A stretch of 64,000 nucleotides of DNA, taken from Legionella qingyii. GTDB taxonomy: Bacteria > Pseudomonadota > Gammaproteobacteria > Legionellales > Legionellaceae. The notes beneath the pieces were generated by a model. The model was not told the DNA's origin. It saw only the letters and a list, made by a program, of their open reading frames with translations, and ran no database searches. Both the position numbers and the translations under genes were made by a program. Positions within the stretch are counted from its first letter, which is position 1; every line of letters begins with the position of its first letter. The stretch is from the NCBI RefSeq assembly GCF_003184185.1, contig NZ_QHJG01000014.1, positions 1 to 64,000 of the forward strand, given 5' to 3'. Below, in pieces: positions 48,495 through 57,452 of the stretch.

Positions 48495-48527
48495 ATTCTA
48501 ATGAATCAAAATTAAGGAAATATTAAC
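48495..48527 (-). promoter_or_regulatory. PmrA-like box and -10 of the OTU-like pair
   Basis: On the minus strand, GTTAATATT-TC-CTTAATTTT (48527-48508) is a close match to the PmrA consensus of Legionella. Seven bases later comes TAGAAT (48500-48495), a good -10 box, about 30 bases before the ATG. The spacing equals that at 35697-35729. Confidence 0.7.
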
Positions 48528-49053
48528 TATAAACATCATAAGACATAATTTAAACAGCTACTCCCGTTTCTAGAAACAGAATCATTTAACAAAAATAATA
48601 CTTAACACTATAATTCTATACTACATGCAGAAATTTTACTCGATTATATTGCAATAAGACATATATCCGTTTTTATCCATGATGATTATATGGGATTAAT
48701 GAGGGAAAATACATCACAATATCAAATTTATGCGCACAAACTGGTGTCTCCCTTCTTTAAACTGATTAAATGTAGGCGCAAAGAAAAATCAATTGCATGT
48801 CTTGCTTACTCTTAAAGTGGAAACACATAGCCTCTCACTATGCTAATAAGATATACTCAGGACTTACGAAAAACCCCAATCTCTTTGTTAAAAAATGTTT
48901 TTAATTCGGTCATTTAGTCTATCTAAACTCCCTCATTAAAAACATTTTTTGCCTCGACCTTGAGATTTTTCGTACGTCCTGATGCTGGTATTATTCTATA
49001 AGGTTCCGGAGCAATAGCTAAAATTAGCTGCACATTTAATTAAGGATTTACTC
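48528..49053. other. Gap of about 525 bases with a mini-transposon
   Basis: AT-rich non-coding DNA from 48528 to 48857 shows no ORF or strong dyad. The MITE-like element follows (48858-48981). The last 70 bases are the leader of the methyltransferase gene. Confidence 0.5.
48858..48981 (-). mobile_element. MITE-like element, 124 bp, inverted copy
   Basis: It is the reverse complement of the element at 37740-37863, about 90 percent identical by eye, with end repeats CAGGACTTACGAAAAA and a slightly mutated TTTTTCGTACGTCCTG. It encodes nothing and may depend on a transposase elsewhere. Confidence 0.8.
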
Positions 49054-49770
49054 TTGGGTCACTCGACACTTTATTTTGTTTGTTTGCTCCTTGTACTCTT
49101 AACGTTACTTCTTCATTTTAAGTGCAAAAGCAAACAGAGCAGTGTGAACCGTTGGCAAAAATCATTAAATCTACAAAAGCACGCCCAAGCATTTCGCCAA
49201 ATTTATACAGATGCCAACGGCTTTCTGCTTTCTCAGAATGCTCGCCAGAACCATGATGCGATGGAATATGCTTACGGAGAAATTGAGTTTTTATCATTTA
49301 TCGCACTATTGTCCTTAACCAACCCAGATGAAAACACCGTATTCTATGACTTAGGTTCGGGAGTAGGCAAAGCAGTATTAGCGTGCAGCATGGTTTTCCC
49401 CGTCCGCAAAAGTGCTGGAGTCGAATTATTTCCCCAACTCTACTTCGATGCATGCAAACGTGCCGAGCAACTGGCAGCAATGAAGGACTACACCGAACAA
49501 GCAAAGAAGATTCAGTTTATTTTAGGTGATTTTCTTGAAGCGAATCTGAGTGATGCAACGCTTGTTTTTATTAATTCCACTGCCTTTTTTGGTCCAATAT
49601 GGGAAAACCTCTGTATTAAACTGGATCAACTACCGCATCTGAATACCGTAATTACAACCAGCAAAGCACTATCCTGTACTCATTTTATGGTAACAGCACG
49701 TACCAAAGTTGAAATGAGCTGGGGCGTAGTTTTCGCCTATATTCATACACGAAAAACAACTTTTGACTAA
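49054..49770 (+). CDS. Membrane-anchored DOT1-like SAM methyltransferase, 238 aa
   Basis: It starts at a TTG with AAGGA eight bases upstream. An N-terminal membrane helix (STLYFVCLLLVLLTLLLHFK) precedes a class I methyltransferase domain. YGEIEFLSFIALLSL (about residues 74-88) and VFYDLGSGVGKAVLACSMVF (about residues 97-116), then SAGVELFPQLYFDACKR, follow the DOT1 pattern (YGE loop, DLGSGVG, GVE). DOT1 enzymes methylate a histone Lys in eukaryotes. Whether this one does is unknown; other substrates are possible. The next gene is ihfB on the same strand. Confidence 0.75.
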   Translation: MGHSTLYFVCLLLVLLTLLLHFKCKSKQSSVNRWQKSLNLQKHAQAFRQIYTDANGFLLSQNARQNHDAMEYAYGEIEFLSFIALLSLTNPDENTVFYDLGSGVGKAVLACSMVFPVRKSAGVELFPQLYFDACKRAEQLAAMKDYTEQAKKIQFILGDFLEANLSDATLVFINSTAFFGPIWENLCIKLDQLPHLNTVITTSKALSCTHFMVTARTKVEMSWGVVFAYIHTRKTTFD

Positions 49771-49890
49771 CCGTCTTGAAAATATTGAATAATTTTTTTC
49801 CCAGTCTATACTTATAAAACAAGGGACAATTGTCAGCACCTAATCTGTATTGGTTGCAGACTTTGATACACGCGACAACACGAGGTGGGT

Positions 49891-50202
49891 ATGATCAAAT
49901 CGGAACTCATTGAACACATCGCTGCTCGAATGACGCATCTTACTGAAAAGCAAGTGGCTGATGGCATAAATAGAATATTAGAATTAATGAGTGAAGCACT
50001 CATTAAAAATCAAAGAATAGAAATTCGGGGATTTGGCAGTTTTTCTCTTCATTACAGACCGCCACGTAATGCGCATAATCCCAAAACGGGTGAAAAAGTA
50101 GTGACTAAAGCCAAATATAGTCCGCACTTTAAGCCGGGAAAAGAATTACGTGAACGTGTTGATGCCTCGCGTGATAAATATAAATTACCTGATGAAGAAT
50201 AA
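49891..50202 (+). CDS. ihfB: Integration host factor beta subunit IhfB
   Basis: IHF is a DNA-bending heterodimer; in Legionella it takes part in growth-phase control. The ATG at 49891 is chosen, since AGG lies six bases upstream and the GTG at 49885 overlaps it. The 103-residue protein has [37 protein letters not shown] (the DNA-inserting arm with the beta-class sequence) and [15 protein letters not shown]-type residues favour the beta over the alpha subunit. Length is slightly above the usual 94. Confidence 0.92.
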   Translation: MIKSELIEHIAARMTHLTEKQVADGINRILELMSEALIKNQRIEIRGFGSFSLHYRPPRNAHNPKTGEKVVTKAKYSPHFKPGKELRERVDASRDKYKLPDEE

Positions 50203-50299
50203 GGTAAGTTTGTTTTATATCTTATATTAATCTGAGCACTGGACCAGGAGCGTTATGTCCAAACCTCAGATGGGGAAGCCCCATTAAGGTAATGATCTT

Positions 50300-50380
50300 C
50301 ATCATTCCCGCGAAGGCGGGGACCTATTCTTATAGCAGGACTGTGCCTTCCAAGAAATAGGTTTGCGCCTTCATGGGAAC
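50300..50380. repeat. Dispersed CATTCCCGC hairpin element
   Basis: CATTCCCGCGAAGGCGGG begins at 50304, with a perfect CCCGC-GAAG-GCGGG hairpin at 50307-50320. An outer match of TATTCTT with AAGAAATA brackets the rest. Relatives occur at 21972 and 24647. Confidence 0.6.
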
Positions 50381-50455
50381 TACCGTTATTATTTAGCTTT
50401 GTGGCGATGGCTTACCAACCTTTCGAGCCACAAAATTTATTGCCTATTCGCTAGG

Positions 50456-51022
50456 TTATGTGCGAGGCAAAGTAACCCCTGTTTGTCCCTGATATTTTCC
50501 ACCACGATCACGATATGAAACAGCGCAAACTTCAGAGGCCTCCAGAAACAGCATTTGTGCCACACCCTCATGTGCATAAATTTTAGCGGGTAATGTGGTA
50601 GTATTTGAAAACTCCAGAGTCACATGACCTTCCCACTCGGGCTCCAAAGGTGTCACATTCACGATAATCCCACAACGTGCGTAAGTCGACTTACCAAGAC
50701 AGATAGTCAGGATATTTCGTGGAATTCGAAAATACTCTACAGTTCTTGCTAAGGCAAACGAGTTGGGAGGAATAATACATACGTCGGACTGCACATCGAC
50801 AAAGCTGTTTTCATCAAAAGCTTTCGGATCCACAATAGCAGAATTTATATTCGTAAAAATTTTAAATTCATTCGCACAACGCACGTCATATCCATAGCTT
50901 GACACACCATATGAAATAATTCTTCCATTTTCATTTTCACGCACTTGCCCTGGTTGAAATGGAGATATCATTCCATGTTCAAGCGCCATCTTTTCTATCC
51001 ATCTATCTGATTTAATCGACAC
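50456..51022 (-). CDS. dcd: dCTP deaminase Dcd
   Basis: Dcd deaminates dCTP to dUTP, the first step to dTTP in most gamma-proteobacteria. It starts at a GTG with an AGG site. The 188-residue protein has [20 protein letters not shown] near the start, the active-site [15 protein letters not shown] and the [20 protein letters not shown] block with the catalytic Glu ([14 protein letters not shown]). Length is normal. Located alone between ihfB and the slipin gene. Confidence 0.94.
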   Translation of the reverse strand: MSIKSDRWIEKMALEHGMISPFQPGQVRENENGRIISYGVSSYGYDVRCANEFKIFTNINSAIVDPKAFDENSFVDVQSDVCIIPPNSFALARTVEYFRIPRNILTICLGKSTYARCGIIVNVTPLEPEWEGHVTLEFSNTTTLPAKIYAHEGVAQMLFLEASEVCAVSYRDRGGKYQGQTGVTLPRT

Positions 51023-51177
51023 AATAAAAACCTCATGAATTCTTCAAAAGGAGTGTTCTATCATAAAAGTCGGATAAACGAAAGATTGTATTGATATTTG
51101 CCAAATGATTCATAACCTTTGGGCTAAGGCCCTGGGGTACGGCTTTGCCTTCACCCAGGAGATGGTTCTAATTGAAG

Positions 51178-51933
51178 CTATGATTTTTTTGTCGCCATAT
51201 TGGCCAAGAAATCACCCAGCTCTATTGGCATTGGGAACACAATGGTAGAGTTATTATTGCCCGCTATAGCGGCTAATGTTTGCAAATAACGTAATTGCAT
51301 AGCCTGGGGTTGTTGAGCCAAAACTTGAGATGCTTGCAGTAATTTATCTGACGCTTGTAACTCTCCTTCAGCATGAATCACTTTAGCACGTCGTTCACGC
51401 TCAGCTTCAGCTTGTCTGGCAATTGCGCGGATCATGCTTTCATCCAAATCGACACGTTTTATTTCGACATTAGACACTTTAATGCCCCAGTTATCGGTTT
51501 GTGAATCCAGTATTTTTTGTACGTCACTATTTAAGCGCTCGCGTTCAGAAAGCATTTCATCCAGTTCATGTTGTCCTAACACTGAACGAAGCGTTGTTTG
51601 CGCCAATTGACTGGTTGCTTCATAGTAATTTTCTACTTGGATAATTGCATTTTCTGGAACCACCACTCGAAAATATAAGACCGCATTGACCCGTACTGAA
51701 ACGTTATCTTTAGAGATCACATCTTGGCTCGGAACGTCCATAACTATAGTACGTAAATCGACCCGTACTACCTGTTGAATCACTGGAATAATAAGCACTA
51801 AACCAGGCCCTTTAACTTTCCAGAACCGTCCTAACATAAATACAACACCGCGCTCATACTCTCGAAAGACTTTAACTGCCGAGATCAAAAGTATTAAAAT
51901 TGCTACGATGATCACCGTTAAAAATGGTCCCAT
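51178..51933 (-). CDS. Slipin/stomatin-type SPFH membrane protein
   Basis: The start at 51933 ([17 protein letters not shown]) has a GGAGG site. The 251-residue protein has an N-terminal membrane hairpin, then the SPFH domain: [39 protein letters not shown], and a coiled-coil tail [20 protein letters not shown]. Such proteins form membrane microdomain scaffolds. It follows the NfeD protease gene by one base, the standard slipin-nfeD pair. Confidence 0.93.
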   Translation of the reverse strand: MGPFLTVIIVAILILLISAVKVFREYERGVVFMLGRFWKVKGPGLVLIIPVIQQVVRVDLRTIVMDVPSQDVISKDNVSVRVNAVLYFRVVVPENAIIQVENYYEATSQLAQTTLRSVLGQHELDEMLSERERLNSDVQKILDSQTDNWGIKVSNVEIKRVDLDESMIRAIARQAEAERERRAKVIHAEGELQASDKLLQASQVLAQQPQAMQLRYLQTLAAIAGNNNSTIVFPMPIELGDFLANMATKKS

Positions 51934-51934
51934 T

Positions 51935-53299
51935 TTAACCTCCTTGATTACCCAAATCTTCTTCAATTTCCAATTTAAGTCCTGAAGTCCCGATTACTTT
52001 TATTGGCGTGTTTGCTGCAATGGGCTGTTTGGAGTGCACGCTCCAAATCTCACCGCGAATCATTGCCTGTCCTTCAAGATTTACATTGCCAAGGGTATGA
52101 CCTTTGGCTCCCATCAAAACGCTTAACCCATGTTTTACATTTTGTCGCCTTGCTTTTACCACCATCCCGAGAATGATCACAAAAAAGAGAATATTCACAA
52201 AGGCCATTGCTCCTATTGCCGACCAAGCAATATGATACATTTGATTATCGGCATCAATTAACATAATAGAACCAATAATAAATGCAATAGTTCCTCCTAC
52301 TCCCAGAGAACCGTAAGCAGGAACAAATGCTTCTCCTATAATAAATGCTATTCCCAATATAATAAGAAAGAAACCAGCATAGTTAATCGGTAATAATTGC
52401 AGCGCATAAAGTGCGATACACATTGATATCGCACCAATCACTCCGGGAAATAAATGTCCTGGATTAACCAACTCGAAAAAAATACCGTATATACCCAGTA
52501 AAAGAAGAAGATAAGCTACTGTTGGATCCGTAATTATCGATAAAAACCGTGTACGCCAATCAGGTTTAATGAGTTCAGTCTGTGAATTATTGGTATGAAG
52601 TATTATTTTTTGATTGTTTTGCATTACTGATACGCCGTTCAACTGGGTCAGTAATTCCTTCTCATCATTTGCAATGAAATTAATCACACCTTCCTTTAAA
52701 GCTTCTGTAGCGGTTAGTGTTTCAGCATTCAAAACCGCTTTTTGTGCAAAATCTGGATTACGCCCTCTCAATTGAGCCAATGACCGTATTGTGGCTACAG
52801 CATCATTGGTAATTTTTTTATCCATCGTAGTTTGTTTATCTGAGTTGGCCACATCGCCGAAACCTGTTGCTGCTAAATTAACCGGACTCGCTGCTCCCAG
52901 TTGCGTTCCTGGAGCCATAGCCGCCAAAGTACTGGCATAAAGCAAATAAGTACCAGCGCTTGCCGCACGTGCACCATTTGGGCTTACATAAGTCACTATA
53001 GGAATATTAGAGGATAGAAATTTTTGAACTATTGTTCGGGTTGCTTCATCAAGTCCCCCAGGAGTATCAATAGTAATTAGGATTAAATCTGCATGTTGTG
53101 AATTATCGATACTACGAATAATATAATCTGCTGTCGCAGGTCCAATTGTTCCTTTTATATTAAGTTCAATCACTTTAGTCGCATAGGAACATGAAGTGTA
53201 AATGAGTAACAAAATAAACAGAACACTGTATCGTAATAACAATATTATTCGACCCGTTGGCGTGACTATGGACTTTGGCATGATGTACGCTTTACACAT
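51935..53299 (-). CDS. NfeD-type membrane serine protease (ClpP class)
   Basis: The 454-residue protein has a signal-like N-terminal helix, a ClpP-class domain with [19 protein letters not shown] and [16 protein letters not shown] (catalytic Ser and Lys positions), then four or five membrane helices (about residues 250-375) and a C-terminal NfeD OB-fold ([20 protein letters not shown]). In related systems it cleaves a slipin at a hydrophobic C-terminal segment; the slipin gene is directly downstream. It is likely involved in envelope quality control. Confidence 0.92.
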   Translation of the reverse strand: MCKAYIMPKSIVTPTGRIILLLRYSVLFILLLIYTSCSYATKVIELNIKGTIGPATADYIIRSIDNSQHADLILITIDTPGGLDEATRTIVQKFLSSNIPIVTYVSPNGARAASAGTYLLYASTLAAMAPGTQLGAASPVNLAATGFGDVANSDKQTTMDKKITNDAVATIRSLAQLRGRNPDFAQKAVLNAETLTATEALKEGVINFIANDEKELLTQLNGVSVMQNNQKIILHTNNSQTELIKPDWRTRFLSIITDPTVAYLLLLLGIYGIFFELVNPGHLFPGVIGAISMCIALYALQLLPINYAGFFLIILGIAFIIGEAFVPAYGSLGVGGTIAFIIGSIMLIDADNQMYHIAWSAIGAMAFVNILFFVIILGMVVKARRQNVKHGLSVLMGAKGHTLGNVNLEGQAMIRGEIWSVHSKQPIAANTPIKVIGTSGLKLEIEEDLGNQGG

Positions 53300-53460
53300 G
53301 CTCCCTTCCCTAATGAAATACGCTATATGTTAAAAGATAGCACAATTTGAATTATTTATTGCTGCGACACGAAGGAAGTCAACGGATTATAATCGATAAT
53401 AATTTATGTGTAGGGTTGATAAGCGTTGCGAGCCAATCCAAAGAATCTTTATGCGCTAAA

Positions 53461-53493
53461 ACCCTGGGTTACTGAGTTGCGTTCACCCAGGGT
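53461..53493. terminator. Dyad downstream of lbtU
   Basis: ACCCTGGGT and ACCCAGGGT pair over a 15-base loop. It follows the lbtU stop (minus) and belongs to the CCTGGGT palindrome family. Upstream on the plus strand it is followed by an A/T-rich run. Confidence 0.5.
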
Positions 53494-53507
53494 ACAAAAA
53501 TAATTTT

Positions 53508-55106
53508 TTAGAAATAAACCCCGATTTGTGCAGAAACAGTATCCGCAGTACCACCGGTACCTATTGTGGGTGCGTTTACAAATCCTGGAGCTGAAGCACC
53601 ATTGGCAAAATCATTGGAACCGTAATCAATTTCATGTCGATATTCGATACTTTCTACAGTATCTTTCCAGATTGAAATATTAAATACGCCAATAAAGCGG
53701 TGCTCTGGCAAGTTTAACGCAAGCGCCTCTTTAGTTCTTTGATAACCAACGCCAATAGATGCAGGTCGATTAAATGCCTTAAACGTCATATCAATTTCTG
53801 TTTGTAATGCCTGTGGCTTTGCACCGCGTCCATTAAAACTTAAATCCTGTGCTCTAAATGATTCAATTGTACCAACCCATTCAGCAGCAAAGTTAAATCG
53901 GTCATAAGCCATGTTGCCATACACATCCATAGCTTCTGTCTTGCGCACGAGCTCATTTCCGTTAAGTAGCGATCCAAATCCGCCAAAAGTTCCTGGGTTA
54001 CCGCCAGTATTTTGCATTCCAGCAGAATCATCAATAGAGCTGATGTAACTTGCGCCTATTTCACCAGTGACTTCATTAAATGCAAAGACATATCCTAAGT
54101 TCGCGCCACCTACGCCAGCGCGCCCCAAGGTAGTATCACTTCGATAAATGTATGTAGCTGCAAATGGTCCGGTATCTTCTTGTGATTTATAACCTATAAT
54201 AAAAGGCCTTGTTTTAGTCCGGGCTAAATTTAAAGTCAGCGGAGCACTGATCATCGAACTTGAATAACGTCCAAAAGGAACATACAACTGCCCAGCAGTA
54301 AAGTAAAAGGGCGTTTTATCCAGGTTACCGATATTCACGAAGCCCATATTGAGGTTAAACGCTGAATTGTTAATTCTTGGGCCAACATCAGGTGGACTTT
54401 CATCATAGGCCAGTGCGATATATGCCTCGACATTTTGATTTAATGCAGCTGCAACATCTACCTCACTAGAGCCTAAAGTCAAATCAACATTTGTTCCACC
54501 GACATAATCACTATTGATCATGCCAACAGGCTCTGCTTTTCCACTAAGTGCAATGATTGGCCTTTCAGGAATCGGGTACCCCATATTTCGATAGGCTCTA
54601 TATAATTTCCGACGCTGTTGCATCAAACGGATATCTCGGTTAATACTTGAAATATTCACAATATAATCCGATCCATCAAAAGCAGGTCTGTCCCCTAAAT
54701 AAGGAGAAGTTACAACCGGTGTTCCTGCAATATAGGTTACAACTCGATTTTCTGCCACTAAAGCAGTTGGATAAAACCCTATTGATTCTGGATGTTCCTC
54801 AGGTGTATGTACCGTTATAGTTGAGGAATGATACTTAACCATTTTTTCATGTTTTTGCTGTTCATGTTTCTTCTCATGCTTTTTATGAACAACAGGCCCT
54901 GGCTTTTTCGACTCCTTTTTAGTCGACTTGCTCGAATGAGTTACTTTCTGAGCCACCAGTTCTTTTTGTAGCGAATCTAATTGAGTTTGTAATTGTTGTG
55001 CTTGCTTTTGTAAACGAGCTATTTGACGTTGCAACTGCTGATCATGTTCCGCATAGAGTGGCGATGACAAACAGACTAGGGCCAATATGATTTTTTTATA
55101 TTGCAT
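53508..55106 (-). CDS. LbtU-family siderophore porin
   Basis: The start at 55106 (MQYKKIILALVCLSSPLYAE) gives a signal peptide and AGGAGT precedes it; a longer frame is not supported. The mature protein opens with a Gln-rich coiled coil (QQLQRQIARLQKQAQQLQTQ), a Lys/His-rich linker (KKHEKKHEQQKHEK) and then an outer-membrane barrel ending in a terminal Phe (AQIGVYF). The order fits LbtU, the legiobactin receptor, a TonB-independent barrel. The Legionella family has several members, so I do not give a symbol. No clear Fur box was seen. Confidence 0.83.
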   Translation of the reverse strand: MQYKKIILALVCLSSPLYAEHDQQLQRQIARLQKQAQQLQTQLDSLQKELVAQKVTHSSKSTKKESKKPGPVVHKKHEKKHEQQKHEKMVKYHSSTITVHTPEEHPESIGFYPTALVAENRVVTYIAGTPVVTSPYLGDRPAFDGSDYIVNISSINRDIRLMQQRRKLYRAYRNMGYPIPERPIIALSGKAEPVGMINSDYVGGTNVDLTLGSSEVDVAAALNQNVEAYIALAYDESPPDVGPRINNSAFNLNMGFVNIGNLDKTPFYFTAGQLYVPFGRYSSSMISAPLTLNLARTKTRPFIIGYKSQEDTGPFAATYIYRSDTTLGRAGVGGANLGYVFAFNEVTGEIGASYISSIDDSAGMQNTGGNPGTFGGFGSLLNGNELVRKTEAMDVYGNMAYDRFNFAAEWVGTIESFRAQDLSFNGRGAKPQALQTEIDMTFKAFNRPASIGVGYQRTKEALALNLPEHRFIGVFNISIWKDTVESIEYRHEIDYGSNDFANGASAPGFVNAPTIGTGGTADTVSAQIGVYF

Positions 55107-55234
55107 GCGGTACTCCTGTTCATTATTTTTACTTCCACATCGGAAAGGCAGAAAATTATAGCTTGGTAAACAAGGAGTGGCTAGCTTCTTTTTCACAAAT
55201 TTGCTTAAAATTTGTTACTTAACTGGCTTTGATT

Positions 55235-55265
55235 AAAAAAAAACCCATAGAAAATCTATGGGTTT
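55235..55265 (-). terminator. Rho-independent terminator of the first MOMP gene
   Basis: On the minus strand AACCCATAGA pairs with TCTATGGGTT and is followed by a run of nine T. It lies about 30 bases after the stop of the gene at 55294. A textbook intrinsic terminator. Confidence 0.9.
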
Positions 55266-55293
55266 CATTGAGCAATTTACAATTCAGTTTAGC

Positions 55294-56256
55294 TTACGCA
55301 TTTCCAATTAGCTTCAGGCCAAAATATGGACCAAAAACGCCATAGTCAACTGGGCGAGTTGGACCAAATAAATTGGGAAATGGCTGTTCTTCCAAAACGT
55401 GAAAATAATTTACTACTTGATAACCTGCTTGAATATTTGCAAGACCTATAGGTGTAGAATGGGCATAATTTATACCAAGTTTTGCTTCCAAGCTTGGAAC
55501 AATACCCCTTTTACGGAAGGATACTTGCTCAATAATTGCTTCTGTAGGGGATACTACAAAACCTGCATGATATCGATTAGTTCCGTAGAGAACTGAGCCG
55601 CCTCCATTCGCAGTGACACTTAGTGAGTCAGTAATGTTGTATGCATAGTCAATTCCAACTACCGGTCCAAAACCTTTATATTCAGTATTGTCGAATTTAC
55701 TAAAGGGATTTGTCACAAGAGCGGGAATGAATTCTGTTATATAATAATTTGTAGATGTAGATTGGATATTTGCATATTGCATACCGGCATAGAAACGCAT
55801 TTTCTTACGCATACTTATGTCAGTATGTTGTCCCATTACTACGTTAACCTGGTCTATTCTATTGCGGCTAATGAATTCAAATGGCGCTGGAATAGGTGGT
55901 AAACTTGTTACGGGTATGTTCAAAACTCCGAAAAATTCTGTAGGATCTGTTGAGGTACTGAAGTGCATCCAATTAACGGAAATATCATTGCCGGTGTTAA
56001 AATGATATGACCCTTCTAAAAAATATCCCCAGTTCCAATCATTTTTTATTTCTTTATTTACTGGTAATGTACCGTATTGTATCGATTTCTCACTACCATA
56101 GATGGATCTTAAATAGAGCGCTTGAGCGCTAAAGTCCCAGAGTTTTGTTACGCATGGAACTGTAACATTACCTGGCGTACAAACTGGGCCCATACTGCCA
56201 GCAGTAGCTAGACCTGCGGCCAATCCCAATACAGCTATACTTACTTTCTTAAACAT
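55294..56256 (-). CDS. Major outer membrane protein paralogue (MOMP/OmpS-like), diverged copy
   Basis: The 320-residue protein has a signal peptide (MFKKVSIAVLGLAAGLATAG) and the Legionella MOMP start [15 protein letters not shown]. The barrel pattern ends in FGPYFGLKLIGNA, like its two neighbours. Sequence between is quite different from them (about 40 percent by eye), so this is the oldest split of the array. Porin of the outer membrane, possibly used at a different growth stage. The terminator of the second gene lies between them (56271-56303). Confidence 0.9.
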   Translation of the reverse strand: MFKKVSIAVLGLAAGLATAGSMGPVCTPGNVTVPCVTKLWDFSAQALYLRSIYGSEKSIQYGTLPVNKEIKNDWNWGYFLEGSYHFNTGNDISVNWMHFSTSTDPTEFFGVLNIPVTSLPPIPAPFEFISRNRIDQVNVVMGQHTDISMRKKMRFYAGMQYANIQSTSTNYYITEFIPALVTNPFSKFDNTEYKGFGPVVGIDYAYNITDSLSVTANGGGSVLYGTNRYHAGFVVSPTEAIIEQVSFRKRGIVPSLEAKLGINYAHSTPIGLANIQAGYQVVNYFHVLEEQPFPNLFGPTRPVDYGVFGPYFGLKLIGNA

Positions 56257-56270
56257 GAATACTCCATTAG

Positions 56271-56303
56271 AAAAAAAAAGCCCATCACTAATGACGGGCT
56301 TTT
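56271..56303 (-). terminator. Rho-independent terminator of the second MOMP gene
   Basis: On the minus strand AAAGCCCGTCATTAGTGATG and the matching GGGCTTT form a stem-loop followed by a run of T. It lies about 25 bases after the stop at 56328. Confidence 0.9.
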
Positions 56304-56327
56304 ATAAGATCTTAATCAATTAAGAAA

Positions 56328-57290
56328 TTAAATGTTTCCAACATACTTCAGACCGAAGTAAGGACCAGCAGCAGCGAAGTCAGTTGCTGTAACTGGCAAT
56401 ACGGTTGTGTTTAACGCATGGATGTAGTTAAACCACATGTATCCAGCATCCAGAGTTAAATCACCTTGTGCCATTGCATAAGTGTAGTTAGCACCTAACT
56501 TAGCTTCTAATTCTGGAACGATTGCTGTTCTGGTTCCGCTGATATCAACAGTGAACACATTTGGAAGAACAGGAACAGAACCATCAGCATCAACGAAGTC
56601 AACATTGTAGCTGTGTTTTTGTGAACCAACTAACAATGCACCAGCTGCTTTAGCGTAAATACCAAAACCGTTACCGAATACATAGTTCATGTCGATACCA
56701 GTACGTGGTCCGAAACCATTGTATTGAGTGTTTCCTTCAAATCCAACTGTGAAGTCTGGAACACCATTATCGAAGTCTGTTCCAAATGCATGGACGCTTC
56801 TCTTGATGCTAGCAAATTGGAAACCGCCATGGAAACGGATTTTCTTGTTCGCGCTGAAATCAACGAACTGACCGAATTCACCGTTAACTGCATCCCATCT
56901 GTTTTTATGACCAAAACCAATTAATGTATCTGGGTCAATAGCAGGAGTAAATTCATGGTTGTTCCAACCAGTATCTAAGTGATACCAAGTTAAAGTAATG
57001 TCGTTTCCAGTGTTGAAATGGTAAGAACCTTCAATTTGGAAGCCCCAGTTCCATTGCGCGTCTAGTTCTGTATTCAAAGAAACGCCTGATGGAGCAATGT
57101 TGAGGTCCAAAGTAACATCGTTATCAGTCATTGTTTGCAAAACTAATGCTTGACCACCGATGTTCCATCCAGTACTTGGGCAAGGAACAGTAACGTTACC
57201 TGGGGTGCAAACTGGGCCCATGGTACCAGCGAATACTGCACTGCTACCTAAAGCAAGAACAGCTAACGCTGTTTTTTTCAAATTTAACAT
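56328..57290 (-). CDS. Major outer membrane protein (MOMP/OmpS-like), middle copy
   Basis: The start at 57290 ([20 protein letters not shown]) has GGAGA upstream; an ATG four codons before is less likely. The signal peptide is followed by [20 protein letters not shown]. The 320-residue protein ends in [14 protein letters not shown]. It differs from the copy at 57453-58415 at few positions over its length, so the pair arose by recent duplication or gene conversion. It is the main porin type of Legionella, with a strong promoter at 57390-57418. Confidence 0.93.
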   Translation of the reverse strand: MLNLKKTALAVLALGSSAVFAGTMGPVCTPGNVTVPCPSTGWNIGGQALVLQTMTDNDVTLDLNIAPSGVSLNTELDAQWNWGFQIEGSYHFNTGNDITLTWYHLDTGWNNHEFTPAIDPDTLIGFGHKNRWDAVNGEFGQFVDFSANKKIRFHGGFQFASIKRSVHAFGTDFDNGVPDFTVGFEGNTQYNGFGPRTGIDMNYVFGNGFGIYAKAAGALLVGSQKHSYNVDFVDADGSVPVLPNVFTVDISGTRTAIVPELEAKLGANYTYAMAQGDLTLDAGYMWFNYIHALNTTVLPVTATDFAAAGPYFGLKYVGNI

Positions 57291-57317
57291 GCTTATCTCC
57301 ACTTTTTATTATTATTT

Positions 57318-57350
57318 CCGTTCGTTACCAATTTAAATTGTTAGCAACGG
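57318..57350. promoter_or_regulatory. Near-perfect palindrome in the leader of the middle MOMP gene
   Basis: CCGTTcGTTAcCAATTT is mirrored by AAATTGtTAgCAACGG, giving a 33-base dyad with few mismatches. It lies between the promoter and the start codon, so it would be in the mRNA leader. It may stabilise the message or bind a regulator. Confidence 0.55.
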
Positions 57351-57360
57351 TACGCATATT

Positions 57361-57378
57361 CGCTCTATACCGAGAGCG
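57361..57378. promoter_or_regulatory. Second leader hairpin of the middle MOMP gene
   Basis: CGCTCT and AGAGCG pair around six bases, just downstream of the -10 box. Together with the palindrome at 57318 it makes a structured leader of about 95 bases. Confidence 0.45.
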
Positions 57379-57389
57379 TACCTTGCTCA

Positions 57390-57418
57390 ATTATCTAACC
57401 GGAGTTTCATAAAGTCAA
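57390..57418 (-). promoter_or_regulatory. Sigma-70 promoter of the middle MOMP gene
   Basis: TTGACT (57418-57413) and GATAAT (57395-57390) with a 17-base spacer on the minus strand. The start codon is about 100 bases downstream. Confidence 0.75.
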
Positions 57419-57452
57419 CAGTACCGATTAAATTTATTAAAATGATAGCGAA

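Noticed and set aside
55107..55293. Fur box upstream of the LbtU-type gene
   Set aside because: No stretch with enough matches to the GATAATGATAATCATTATC pattern.
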